Assembly: GCF_035046505.1 (NCBI RefSeq) | Contig: NC_089822.1 | Location: 271,145,054 to 271,209,053 of the forward strand | Source of the DNA: Tiliqua scincoides | Taxonomy: Eukaryota; Chordata; Lepidosauria; Squamata; Scincidae | Direction: 5' to 3' | DNA length: 64,000 bases | In this document: positions 12,857 through 25,042 of the stretch, piece by piece | Layout: each line of letters begins with the position of its first letter | How positions within the stretch are numbered: the stretch's first letter is position 1 | Notes under the pieces: model-generated | What the model saw: only the letters and a program-made list of their open reading frames with translations | What the model was told of the DNA's origin: nothing | The model's database searches: none | Program-made: the position numbers and the translations under genes

Positions 12857-13673
12857 CCCTGGATAGAATAGAATCTCAGGCAAAGAGCACAGAAAGATGC
12901 TTGGCTTGGCTTGGCAAGGGGGAAATCAGCAGCAAGCTGTCCCTCTTCTTGCCTCAACTTCTGAGAAGGAGCACAGCAGTCTCCAAGTGCACCAGAAATG
13001 CATTTCACGGACAGGAAGAGACATCAGGGAAATGGGAGGGCAGCTAGTCAGGAAATGGGAGGTCAGGCAGGGGGTCCGTTTGGTGCCAGGAAAGACTATC
13101 AGCCCTGCTACATTTTCTTCCAAGCCTGGACCAGTTCTGGTCACCACTCCAGCCTGAGCAAGAGGGAGGGATGGGAACAGAGGACTCCAAAGATTCCAGC
13201 TGGAGAGAGGAGGAGGGGAGTCCCCACCAGGTCTTCCTCCTGCCCCAGTAGCACATACTTTCCCCCCCCCCCCCCAGCCACCATCACAGCCACCATCACC
13301 TTCTTCTTCTTCAGGTACAGAGCCAGTCCGGGCACCACGAAGACCAGGCCCAGCAGGAGCCCCACGACCCCCGTCCACATCTTGCTCCAGGCGGAGTCCG
13401 ACTGTGGCCAGGACACATGATGTGCAACTTCATTGGTTTCTCACCCCACTGGATGCTGGTGGGGTCTGGGAGGCTGGCGTGCTCCACCCGACAGGTGTAG
13501 ACGCCTCCGCGTTCCGGCAGTGCTTCCAGCATCACCTGGATGGAGAAGGTCCAGTCCCCGTTCCAGATCAGCTCCGTGGACACCACTCTGCTCTCGTCCT
13601 CCTCCTGCCCGTTCCGCAGCCACCTGATGCCAATCTTGGTGGGGAATAAGCTGGCCGCAGTGCAGACCAGCAG

Positions 13674-13760
13674 TTACATCGCCAGGTGGTATTTTGAATA
13701 GGTGGACCATGTGAAGTGATATGGCTGACGAATGTTGAGAAACACTGCCCTGGATAGAAT
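13674..13760. repeat. Second copy of the right end of the hAT-like MITE, fused to exon 3
   Basis: This repeats 12,782-12,869 (MITE right half plus flank CCCTGGATAGAAT) and is joined directly to the broken beta exon 3. The join falls at a shared CAG. Confidence 0.8.
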
Positions 13761-14164
13761 ATTCTCCCCCTGCTAAAATAAGAGGAGCACCCGCTTGAAA
13801 AAGGGCCTCTTACTCAGTTACCAGAGGTTTAGTTTAATAATTTTATTTTGTCTGTAAAGTGCTTGTGAGACCTGCCTCCCTCTTCACCCCGTAGCCTCAG
13901 CCACTTCCAGGTGCCACCATCTTGCCTCGCACGCGGGGCATCCTGGGAGTGGTAGTTTCCTCCTCTTGAGTCCTCTTGGCCAGTCCTGCAGGGAACAGCG
14001 GCTCCCCCTTCCCTTCCCCTCCCCCTGCTGGGGCACGACAACTCTCCCCGCGAGCTCCTGCCCTCTCCGATGCCGCCTGGTGGGTCGCAACCTGATTGTG
14101 GTGGGTCACGAAGCTGCAACTGACACAGTGGCAGTGGAAGACATGCGGAGCCCTGCGGAGTGGG
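13761..14164. other. Intergenic stretch with one ZNF143-like motif
   Basis: No gene is recognised. On the minus strand 13,933-13,960 reads ACTACCACTCCCAGGATGCC, close to the ZNF143/Staf site. Surrounding sequence is GC-rich. Confidence 0.4.
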
Positions 14165-14300
14165 GAACTGAATGGTTCAACTCCAGTGTGAAGTCTTTCA
14201 GGAGAAGGAAGGGATGAGCGATCCCTGAAGCTCCTTCCACATTCTGAGTGTTAATATGGTTTCTCCCATGCGTGGGTTCTTTGATGCAGAGTTAAGTGCA
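14165..14300 (-). pseudogene. C2H2 zinc-finger gene fragment
   Basis: On the minus strand this encodes a finger end and linker (LHQRTHAWEKPY) followed by a degenerate finger like the one that closes the zinc-finger gene at 16,620-16,720. The orientation is opposite to that gene. It is a detached host-gene fragment with no upstream fingers nearby. Confidence 0.7.
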
Positions 14301-15282
14301 CGCCATGCGCTCATGTCAGCTCACGAGGAGAGAGCATGCCTACTCCCTTGGCAAGAGAGGCCGTGAGGGAGGCGGTCCCCTGGACAGTAGCATACCTGGA
14401 GGGGGCAAGGTGGGCGCTGTGCTGAGGGTGCCACTGCAATGCCCCCTCCACAAGCCATGAACTGAACCGCGCCAAGGACCACGGTCCTGAGGGCTGCCCC
14501 TCCCCTTCCCTTTTGTTAAAGGGACCAACAGAGAACTGCGCGAAGCGGCTGTGCGCTGCAGCTGCTCTCGGCGTGGTTCCTACCCAGTGAGGGCTACCCC
14601 CTCTTCCCCCCAACAAAAGGGGAGGGGAGGGATGGCCCTCAGGGCGGCGGAAGTATGGCACGCGTCCTCCGACTTTGCAGGAGACATGTGCCGTTTCTCA
14701 GGCTCCGAGGAGCCTTCTGCCCCCTTCTGAGCGCAGCACTTCAGGGCCACTGGAAGCACCACTCGCCTTCTGGAAGCGGTCCTCGCCTGTCCTGGAAGCT
14801 GCTTCCAGCAGCCCCAGAGCGCTCTGATGGAGCCTTTCTTGCACTAAGCAGCGGCACAGAAGGCTCCTCAGAGCCTGGGCTGCCTCCTTCATTCCCCCGC
14901 TATATCAAAGGGGGACGGAGAACGCAGCAGCGTGGAAGGTATTGTGGCGATGATGATGTCACCGCAATTACTTCCAGGTCATTGGCGAGGTCACGCACTG
15001 GCCATACAGTGAGAAGTGCGGCAGACAGAACTCCCCATGTTGACTGTCCAACTGTGGTTGGGGAAAAAAGCCAACCGTGTTGTGGTTGCCGTGGGCCGGA
15101 TAAAGTCTTGTGGGAGGCCAGATTTGGGCCCCGGACTGTAGGTTGGAAACCCCTGTTCCTACTCTCCTGGGAGTCATATCTGCTGAATCCATTGGGTTTA
15201 CTTCTGAGTATGTTTATATGCTAAAGAGTGTGCATCGCAGGATCCACCTCTCTGTTGCTAATCAAGATTCTCTCTGTTCCAG
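14301..15282. other. Intergenic stretch, no gene recognised
   Basis: Moderately GC-rich sequence upstream of the zinc-finger exon. ACAGTAGCATACCTGGAGGG at about 14,383 looks like the end of a dispersed DNA transposon, but no matching second end was defined. CCATTGGGTTTACTTCTGAG at about 15,190 is another dispersed-repeat scrap. No KRAB-like exon is seen. Confidence 0.4.
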
Positions 15283-16720
<1,438 letters not shown>

Positions 16721-16759
16721 GACGACACTACCACAGGACAAGGCACACCAGGTGCACAC

Positions 16760-17010
16760 ATAGGGTAGGTTCCTATAGGCCCAGGAATGCATCCATGACA
16801 CTCTTTAACACAGTCTCAGATCTTGGAGGAAGTGGGCCTGTTACTGTGGCTCTTTGGCTTGTGGATCTGTTTGTCATGAAGGAGTGTAGAGGAAGTCAGG
16901 GACACAGCTGGGGGGCTACTGCTGATAAAATTCCTGTACCCCCTTTACTGTACCCCCTGATAAAATTCCTCTCAGAGGCCCTGATTCCAGGCTGCTCTTG
17001 CAGCAAGGTG
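16760..17010 (+). repeat. Unclassified dispersed repeat (family also at 35.6 and 38.7 kb)
   Basis: Shares TTAACACAGT, TCTTTGGCTTGTGGATC and GGAGTGTAGAGGAA with 38,722-39,230 and, inverted, with 35,577-36,170. No coding motif is seen. It may be a non-autonomous DNA transposon of unknown family. Confidence 0.55.
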
Positions 17011-18317
17011 GGGGCTGACGAGCCTCCTTTTAAAGGACCAGAGCAAGTAATACTGAGGATAAGAGCCTGGTGAGGCAATCTTGCAGCATGGCTTCCTCTT
17101 CCTATAAAATGTGGTTGCGTTCCTGTTGTCTGGCCCAGGCTGTATCTGGCTGAGCTACTCTGAGGTGGGCTGTGATAAGCCACGTGCCTCTGACTGGCAG
17201 GGAGAGAGTCTTGCTGGCCTGGCATCAAGCCAGGCGGTCTGGCAGAAGTGGAGGTGGTGGTGGGGAGAACATCAGCACTGGGAGGGACGGAAGGACAATG
17301 GAGCAAAGGGGGGATGAGTGGATATCTGAAGAGGAGGACTGGAGCTCGGGGGTGAGGCAGCAAGTGTGGGGCTGCTGGCAGGCTCTTAAGGCCCCCGTGC
17401 CAGGGTGAGCAAGAGAGCACCCTTCTCCTAGATTCCGAGCATGGCCACACAAATCTTTCGGGGGGGGGGGGAAGAAGAGGATACAAGAGGGCTGGACGTG
17501 TGCATGGAGGACACATCTAGTCCCGATATCTCTGCAGAGCTCTGGCAGTGGGCCTCCAAAATGAGCAGGGCTGAGACAGGCACTTCGCCTTGTCTCCTGG
17601 TGAGTTTAGGCTGATTCAGGCTCCACGGCTGCTCCCAGGCTGCCCATCTGCTCCCCTGGAGCCCGATCCTGGGCAGGTCTCCTCGGAAGCAAGTCCCTTC
17701 TCGCTCCCAGGGACAGGCGGCGGGGATGCAGCCTGCCAGCGTTGCCCTTCCCTGCCGCAGGGGCTGCTTCCCCCAGCCTGAGACCCCGTGCCTGGGACGG
17801 GAGCATTCGGAGGCTGGAGGGAGTGCATCTTTCTGGGAGGGTTGCTGCCTTCTCCGGGAGGAGGACCAGGCAGGGGAGCCTCTCCCCGCGCAGCAATCAA
17901 GAGGCACCCAGAAGCTGGAGGGGGTGGGGGGCATTGCCCCCTGTGTCAGCAGTTTGCCCCCCCCCCGCACCCTTCTGGCTCTCTGATGTTTCTCCATACT
18001 TATCCCTTCATTTTGCATCTCAGGATTGGGACCCAACCTAGTTCCCTCCCTGCACGCATCATCGCCCCCCCCACCTCTAGACCCCTGCCTAAGGGCAGAG
18101 CTGCACCCCCAACACCCACACCTTCCAAAGGCTGCAATCCCAGAGACCTGGGGCTCAGTGCACTGGCGTAGCTAATGATCTCAGGATGATACCCTGGAAG
18201 TGACTTCACGACCAGCAATGATGTCATGCCCTGGTTTTAGACAAGTGGAAACTTAAACGACACTAGTGGCCAAAATTGTGAAGATCTTGGTATGTACGAA
18301 TAATACCTTCATGTTAT
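17011..18317. other. Intergenic stretch, no gene recognised
   Basis: GC-rich with poly-G and poly-C runs (17,460 and 17,959). Open frames on both strands lack motifs and splice structure. CACTGGCGTAGCTA at about 18,159 resembles one end of a common reptile DNA transposon. Confidence 0.4.
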
Positions 18318-18420
18318 ATATCAGGGTCTCTAAACTTTTTGGCTGGAGGGCCACATCGTATGTCTGGCACGGTGTCAAGGGCCAGAAAAATAAATTTAAA
18401 TAAATACATTAGAGATGGAA
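18318..18420 (+). mobile_element. hAT-like element, left end only
   Basis: CAGGGTCTCTAAACTTTTTG followed by GGAGGGCCACAT and ATTAGAGATGGAACTTA matches the left part of the elements at 26.7-27.0 and 27.7-28.1 kb. It is cut off by the CR1 copy that follows. Confidence 0.65.
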
Positions 18421-20336
18421 CTTAGAATCTCAAAACACATAGACGAACAGGCCTTGCTGAGGGAGAATCAGCCTGGCTTCTGTAGGGGTAAGTCTTGCCT
18501 CACAAACCTTATAGAATTCTTTGAAAAGATCAACTGGCATGTGGATGCAGGAGAATCCATAGACATTATATATCCGGACTTTCAGAAGGCGTTTGACACG
18601 GTCCCTCACCAAAGACTACTGAAAAAACTCCACAGTCAGGGAATTAGAGGACAGGTCCTCTCGTGGATTGAGAACTGGTTGCAGGCCAGGAAACAGAGAG
18701 TGGGTGTCAATGGGCAATTTTCACAATGGAGAGAGGTGAAAAGCGGTGTGCCCCAAGGATCTGTCCTGGGACCGGTGCTTTTCAACCTCTTCATAAATGA
18801 CCTGGAGACAGGGTTGAGCAGTGAGGTGGCAAAGTTTGCAGACGACACCGAACTTTTCCGAGTGGTGAAGACCAGAAGTGATTGTGAGGAGCTCCAGAAG
18901 GATCTCTCCAGACTGGCAGAATGGGCAGCAAAATGGCAGATGCGTTTCAATGTCAGTAAGTGCAAAGTTACTTACACTGTGTAAAGTGTACACTTTACAC
19001 TTTACAAAGTGTAAAGTTAAAGAGGAGATCCTTTGCCGGATCCCAAAGGATCTCCTCTGTGGAGAACTCGTGCAAGGAAAGCGCCCTACAGGTAGACCAT
19101 AGCTGTGATACAAGGACATCTGCAAGAGGGATCTAAAGGCCTTAGGGATGGACCTCAACAAGTGGGAAACCCTAGCCTCTGAGCGGCCCGCTTGGAGGCA
19201 GGCTGTGCAGCATGGCCTTTCCCAGTTTGAAGAGACACTTGGCCAACAGTCTGAGGCAAAGAGGCAAAGAAGGAAGGCCCATAGGCAGGGAGACAGACCA
19301 GGGACAGACCGCACTTGCTCCCGGTGTGGAAGGGATTGTCACTCCTGGATTGGCCTTTTCAGCCACACTAGACGCTGTGCCAGAACCACCTTTCAGAGCG
19401 CGATACCATAGTCTTTCGAGACTGAAGGTTGCCAATACAAAGTGTAAAGTCATGCACAATGGGGCAAAAAAATCAAAACTTTAGATATAGGCTGATGGGT
19501 TCTGAGCTGTCTGTGACAGATCAGGAGAGAGATCTTGAGGTGGTGGTGGATAGGTTGATGAAAGTGTCGACCCAATGTGCGGCGACAGTGAAGAAGGCCA
19601 ATTCTATGCTTGGGATCATCAGAAAAGGTATTGAGAACAAAACGGCTAATATTATAATGCTGTTGTACAAATCGATGGTAAGGCCACACCTGGAGTAATG
19701 TGTGCAGTTCTGGTCACCACATCTCAGAGAAAACATAGTGGAAATGGAAAAGGTGCAAAAGAGAGCAACTAAGATGATTTCGGGGCTGGGGCACCTTCCT
19801 TACGAGGAAAGGCTACGGCGTTTGGGCCTCTTCAGCCTAGAAAAGAGACGCCTGAGGGGGGACATGATTGAGACATACAAAATCATGCAGGGGATGGACA
19901 GAGTGGATAGGGAGATGCTCTTTACACTCTCACATAACACCAGAACCAGGGGACATCCACTAAAATTGAGTGTTGGGAGAGTTAGGACAGACAGAAGAAA
20001 ATATTTCTTTACTTGGCGTGTGGTCGGTCTGTGGAACTCCTTGCCGCAGGATGTGGTGATGGCATCTGGCCTGGATGCCTTTAAAAGGGGATTGGACAAG
20101 TTTCTGGAGGAAAAATCCATTACGGGGTACAAGCCATGATGTGTATGCGCAACCTCCTGATTTTAGAAATGGGCTATGTCAGAAGGCCAGATGCAAGGGA
20201 GGGCACCAGGATGAGGTCTCTTGTTATCTGGTGTGCTCCCTAGGGCATTTGGTGGGCCGCTGTGAGATACAGGAAGCTGGACTAAATGGGCCTGTGGCCT
20301 GATCCAGTGGAGCTGTTCTTATGTTCTTAATGCAGT
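18421..20336 (+). mobile_element. CR1-clade LINE, 5'-truncated, with 3' end
   Basis: Encodes the reverse-transcriptase part of ORF2: NQPGFCRGKSCLTNL, DFQKAFDTVPH, SGVPQGSVLGPVLFNLFIND, FADDTELF (catalytic), then after the nested insertion LGIIRKGIENKT, SMVRPHLE, MISGLGHLPYEERLRRLG, LWNSLPQDVV, and the 3' UTR ending in TTCTTATGTTCTTA at 20,336. Few stops break it, so it is a fairly young copy. A different LINE tail is inserted at 19,018-19,436. The 5' end falls within a hAT-like element. Confidence 0.9.
19018..19436 (+). mobile_element. LINE 3' tail of another clade (RTE-like), nested in CR1
   Basis: Encodes the C-terminus of a LINE polymerase: GRP, YKDICKRDLKALGMDLNKW, then a C-x2-C...H-x-C knuckle (CSRCGRDCHSWIGLFSHTRR). 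It is flanked by the 14-bp duplication ACAAAGTGTAAAGT at 19,004-19,017 and 19,437-19,450. It ends GTCTTTCGAGACTGAAGGTT. The clade is inferred from resemblance, not proven. Confidence 0.8.
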
Positions 20337-20604
20337 GAGACTTATTTCTAAGTAAATACACATTGGAATCAAGGTGGGTTGGATCCTGACACTACACTGG
20401 TCCCGGTGTCACAGTCACAGTTCAGAGCCAAAAGTATCTTTCAGTTTAACCATCTTTGTTTGATGAGGAATATTCTGCCTCACTGGTCAAGTCATAGTCA
20501 CCTGGGCATCCTTACTAACTGTTTTCTGATCCCTGTCATATGGCTTGGAATGCCCAGTCTGGGTGCATGACAGCTTTGGTAAGATGAGAGCACTGAACAG
20601 ATTC

Positions 20605-20872
20605 CTTCTGAAATCAGGTCCAACTCCACCATAGAATCTCTGTGGGTTAAATTACCAGGCCTGAGGAGCAATGTAATACTGGGGGTGAACTATCGTCCTC
20701 CAGACCAAAAACCGGAAGGGGACCTTGGAATGAGGAAACAGATCAGGGAGGTGACAAGGAGGGACAGGGTTGTAATCATGGGGGACTTCAATTATCCTCA
20801 TATAGACTGGGTCAATTTGTGTTCTGGTCACGAAAAGGAGACCGGATTTCTTGACATGCTAAAGGAAAAGCC
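20605..20872 (+). mobile_element. CR1 endonuclease fragment
   Basis: Encodes [16 protein letters not shown]-like and VVIMGDFNYPHIDW motifs of the CR1 ORF2 endonuclease. It is truncated on both sides and abuts the second RTE-like tail. Confidence 0.8.
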
Positions 20873-21315
20873 TGTGTTGGCTTGGTCATGTCGTGAGAAT
20901 GGATGATGGCCGGATCCCAAAGGATCTCCTCTATGGAGAACTCGTGCAAGGAAAGCGCCCTACAGGTAGACCACAGCTGCGATACAAGGACATCTGCAAG
21001 AGGGATCTGAAGGCCTTAGGAGTGAACCTCAACAGGTGGGAAACCCTGGCCTCTGAGTGGCCCGCTTGGAGGCAGGCTGTGCAGCATGGCCTTTCCCAGT
21101 TTGAAGAGACACTTGGCCAACAGTCTGAGGCTAAGAGGCAAAGAAGGAAGGCCCATAGCCAGGGAGACAGACCAGGGACAGACTGCACTTGCTCCCAGTG
21201 CGGAAGGGATTGTCACTCCCGAATCGGCCTTTTCAGCCACACTAGACGCTGTTCCAGAACCACCTTTCAGAGCGCGATACCATAGTCTTTCGAGACTGAA
21301 GGTTGCCAACTACTA
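20873..21315 (+). mobile_element. Second RTE-like LINE 3' tail
   Basis: Nearly the same sequence as 19,018-19,436 (RDLKALGVNLNRWETLASEW, CSQCGRDCHSRIGLFSHTRR), starting slightly further 5'. It again sits in CR1 sequence. Confidence 0.8.
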
Positions 21316-21785
21316 ACACTCCATGCACATGGTTGCACCCCAGCATGATGCACTGGCAGTGTGTTCAGGTGAGATAGGAAAATGTCAGGTCCCAGGAACT
21401 TTCTGGGCCCCTCCTTTGGCTCCTGGGCCCCCTTTCTGACCCTGGGCTGGGGTACAAATTACCCCCTTAACCCCCCTTTCCTAGGCCCTGCCTGGCAGCT
21501 GTTGGCTTCTTATCAATTACTCTAGAGCAAGTGCCACCCCCCATTTCCAGCTTCACAATCACCAAGCCAGAGCTTTGTCTCCCCCCTCTGGCGTCCTACT
21601 CTGAGAGGGAAGTATGGTTCAGGCTCTTCCCTAATCACAGTGGTATGATGAGAGTGTCCAAGAGGGAGGGCCTGGAGGATGCAGTCCAGCTCCTCCTCTT
21701 CTCTCTCCCCCAGTTCAGTTCAGGCTGGGTCTCTGTTCATTAACAAGACAGTCTTCTGCACTGGTCAAGGAAGAGCTATAGGCAG
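21316..21785 (+). repeat. Displaced piece of class II beta intron 1 (sense orientation)
   Basis: Matches the intron 1 sequence just downstream of beta exon 1, as seen reversed at 38,250-38,720 and in the palindrome arms. It lacks exon 1 and lacks the SINE present in the arms (GGCTTCTTATCAATTACTC is uninterrupted), so it preserves the state before the SINE inserted. Confidence 0.8.
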
Positions 21786-21789
21786 AGAG

Positions 21790-22337
21790 TGGATCGATTT
21801 GGCTGCAGAAAATATTTCTTTACTCAGTGTGTCATTGGTCTGTGGAACTCCTTGCCACAGGATGTGGTGATGGTGTCTGGCCTGGACGCCTTTAAAAGGG
21901 GATTGGACAAGTTTCTGGAGGAAAAATCCATTACGGGTTACAAGCCATGAAGTGAATGTGCAACCTCCTGATTTTAGAAATGGGCTATGGGCTATGTCAG
22001 AATGTTAGAAATGGGCTATGGGCTATGTCAGAAATGGGCTATGAGCTATGTCAGAATGCCAATGCAAGGGAGGGCACCAGGATGAGGTCTCTTGTTGTCT
22101 GGTGTGCTCCCTGGGACATTTGGTGGGCCGCTGTCAGATACAGGAAGCTGGACTAGATGGGCTTATGGCCTGATCGAGTGGGGCTGTTCTTATGTTCTTA
22201 ACTACAACTCCCAGGAGGCCTTGCAGGTCTCTTGTTATCTGGTGTGCTCCCTGGGGCATTTGGTGGGCCGCTGTGGGATACAGGAAGCTGGACTAGATGG
22301 GCCTATGGCCTGATCCAGTGGGGCTGTTCTTATGTTC
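21790..22337 (+). mobile_element. CR1 3' ends, two in tandem
   Basis: A CR1 ORF2 end plus 3' UTR to about 22,200, with a small internal repeat of GAAATGGGCTATG at 21,970-22,050. A second CR1 3' terminus ends at 22,337. Between them lies ACTACAACTCCCAGGAGGCC. Confidence 0.85.
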
Positions 22338-22520
22338 TTAAACAGAATTTACTTTTTTTAATAGTATTTATTTGTAATTATAACAAATGGAGCAACAATC
22401 TCCTGAACAGTTTACTAGTTTGTGTGAAACAGACAAGAAAACCTCCACAAAACAATTTTTAAAAATCCAGAAGTAACAATTAGTCATATTTCTTCTCCAC
22501 AGTATTAAATAAAAATTAAA
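22338..22520. other. AT-rich stretch, nothing recognised
   Basis: A short AT-rich interval (TTTAATAGTATTTATTTG) between a CR1 end and the displaced beta upstream module. Confidence 0.4.
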
Positions 22521-23414
22521 AACCGCTGGTTCAGGCTGATGTGCCCCAGCAGGCAGCCAGCAAGGGAAAGGCAGAGAGAAGCTGGGGCTGGTGATGGGGC
22601 AGCCCAAGGGAGACCAGGGAGCTCTGGGTCAGGCAGCCCAACCTGCAGAGGGGACTCTTGCTGACCCCCCGCCCCCCAACAGAAAGGCTCAGCTGATCTT
22701 CCTGCGCAGCAGAGAGTGACTGTCTGCACCCACAGCCACAGAGGCGTGTGCCCTTCACACATGTGCCACCCTGAGGTCTGCAGCCCACACCCTCTGGCTG
22801 CTCCAGGCTCAACCTGTGGCCATCACCAGTGTGTCTGTCCCCATCTTCTTCCTCCTCCTGAGGACCAGGTGACCAGATGCAGAGGAGGACAGAGCGCCTG
22901 CGCCCTTAGCCAGTTTAGAGGAGGGCACTTTGGCAGGTGCAGCTCAATGTGGAAGGGTTCAAACAGCCACGCCAGCCAAAGTCCCCTCCTCCACGCACTG
23001 CTTAAAGGTGCAGCGCTCTGTCCTGCAGGGGATCGGTGCCCTGTCCTCCTGCGTCGCTTCAGACAACTCTCGCTGACCAGAATGGAGACGGTGTCAGGCG
23101 AGGGCCCTGCGGAACTGGGGCCTGTCCCACCAGTGGGTGTCCTACAACGGCCCTTGGCTCCCCACCCCAGGGGAGTCTCCCTTGCGTGTTCCTGGACCGC
23201 AGGAGGAGAGTGTCACCCAGCAGTTGGAGTGGCCCTCCTGCACCCCTCAGCCCTTGGGCCAGCCCCAGAGCTGCCTCTCGCTCTGATCCAGGACCCTCAC
23301 CCAACCGAGCCCGCTTCCCTGCAGATCTCACGGCTCCTCTCTGCATGCCCCGCAATGGGAGCTGCGGACCTCCAGCCAGGAGTGGGGCACATTCTCACCA
23401 CGGGCACAGGCCTT
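22521..23414 (+). repeat. Displaced copy of the class II beta upstream region
   Basis: Matches 39,830-40,727, the sequence upstream of beta exon 1, in the same orientation. It starts just upstream of where the X box would lie, so it has no X-Y module and no exon 1. Open frames in it are not conserved as protein between copies. Confidence 0.8.
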
Positions 23415-24995
23415 CCATGATTTGTAACTCATGATGAACTTTTCCTCCAGAAATTTGTCCAATCTCCTCTTAAAGGCAACCAGGCAAGATGCCACCACCA
23501 CATCCTGTGGCAAGGAGTTCCACAGACTGACCACACGCTGGGTGAAGAAATCTTTTCTTTTGTCTGTCCTAACTCTCCCAACACTGAACTTTAGTGGATG
23601 TCCCCTGGTTCTGGTGTTCTGTGAGAGTGTAAAGAGCATCTCTCTACCCACTTTATCCTTCCCATGCATAATTTTGTATGTCTCAATCATGTCCCCCCTC
23701 AGGCGTCTCTTTTCTAGGCTGAAGAGGCCCAAACGCCGTAGCCTTTCCTCATAAGGAAGGTGCCCCAGCCCAGTAATCATCTTAGTCGCTCTCTTTTGCA
23801 CCTTTTCCATTTCCACCATGTCCTTTTTGAGATGCGGCGAACAGAACTGGACACAATACTCCAGGTGTGGCCTTACCATCGATTTGTACAACGGCATTAT
23901 ATTAGCCGTTTTGTTATCAATACCTTTTCTAATGATCCCATAGAATTGGCCTTCTTTGCTGCCACCGCACATTGGGTCGACACTTTCATCAACCTATCCA
24001 CCACCACCCTAAGATCTCACTCCTGATCTGTCACAGACAGCTCAGAACCCATCAGCCTATATGTGAAGTTTTGATTTTTTTGCCCCAATGTGCATGACTT
24101 TACACTTACTGACATTGAAACGCATCTGCCATTTTACTGCCCATTCTGCCAGTCTGGAGAGATCCTTCTGGAGCTCCTCACAATCACTTCTGGTCTTCAC
24201 CACTCGGAAAAGTTTGGTGTCATCTGCAAACTTAGCCACCTCACTGCTCACCCCTGTCTCCAGGTCGTTTATGAAGAGGTTGAAAAGCACCGGTCCCAGG
24301 ACAGATCCTTGGGGCACACCGCTTTTCACGTCTCTCCATTGTGAAAATTGCCCATTGACACCCACTCTCTGTTTCCTGGTCTTCAACCAGTTCTCAATCC
24401 ATGAGAGGACCTGTCCTCTAATTCCCTGACTGGAGTTTTTTCAGTAGCCTTCGGGGAGGGACCATGTCGAACACCTTCTGAAAGTCCAGATATATAATGT
24501 CCACGGGTTCTCCAGCATCCACATGCCTGTTGACCTTTTCCAAGAATTCTAAAAGTTTTGTGAGGCAAGACTTACCCTTACAGAAGCCAGGCTGGTTCTC
24601 CCTCAGCAAGACCTGTTTGTCTATGTGTTTTGAGATTCTATCTTTGAAGAGACATTCCACCATCTTACCAGGTATAAATGTTAGGCTGACTGGCCTATAG
24701 TTTCCCGGGTCCCCCCTCTTTCCCTTTTTAAAGATCGCCATGACATTTGCTATCCTCCAATCCTCTGGCACCATGGCCGTTTTGAGGGTCAAGTTGCATA
24801 TCTTAGTCAAGAGATCAGCAACATCATTCTTCAATTCCTTAATAACTCTTGGGTGGATGCCATCAGGGCCTGGTGACTTATTGATCTTTAATTTGTCAAT
24901 TAGGTCTGAAACATTACTATTTCTAGAACAAGCTGTGAAGATCAGATTTACGACTTTTAGGAGATGAGAACTTAACCTAACAACCAGAGATAAGA
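23415..24995 (-). mobile_element. CR1-clade LINE, long reverse-transcriptase copy
   Basis: On the minus strand this encodes INKSPGPDGIHPRVIKEL, GNYRPVSLT, DFQKVFDMVP, SGVPQGSVLGPVLFNLFIND, FADDTKLFRVV and the CR1 C-terminus. It is broken by a few frameshifts and stops. The 3' UTR is cut short at about 23,415. It starts further 5' in ORF2 than the other copies here. Confidence 0.9.
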
Positions 24996-25042
24996 TTAAC
25001 AACAGAGGAATAAGAAATTTGTAAAGGGATTACTTTCCTTTT

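Larger units (their letters stand above)
11453..13673. repeat. Segmental duplication, copy A (paired with 29,417-31,670)
   Basis: About 2.2 kb matches 29,417-31,670 in the same orientation and order: 3' UTR start, exons 6, 5 and 4 and part of exon 3 of the class II beta gene, plus a shared hAT-like element. Copy A differs by a long GAAA run, loss of most of intron 3, and many point changes. Confidence 0.9.
11504..13673 (-). pseudogene. Class II beta pseudogene fragment (exons 3 partial to 6)
   Basis: A truncated host-gene copy on the minus strand. It holds the beta-2 immunoglobulin domain from KIGIRWLRNGQEEDESRVV to the end (about 13,447-13,673), the transmembrane exon (about 13,299-13,407, GLLLGLVFVVPGLALYL), exon 5 and exon 6 with the TAA at 11,504-11,506. 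Exons 1, 2 and the first part of exon 3 are missing. Intron 3 is deleted so that exons 3 and 4 nearly abut without an acceptor, the exon 4 donor is altered, and exon 5 is one base shorter than the 24 bases of the intact gene. It cannot make a working beta chain. It keeps CRVEH where the intact gene has CRVAH, so it is not simply a decayed copy of the present gene. Confidence 0.88.

Noticed and set aside
22716-23434. Long overlapping frames in the beta upstream module, also at 40.2 kb, as a possible unknown protein.
   Set aside because: The frames are not kept between the copies at 22.7, 40.2 and 53.2 kb, and there are no splice sites or motifs. Similar open frames arise from GC-rich DNA.
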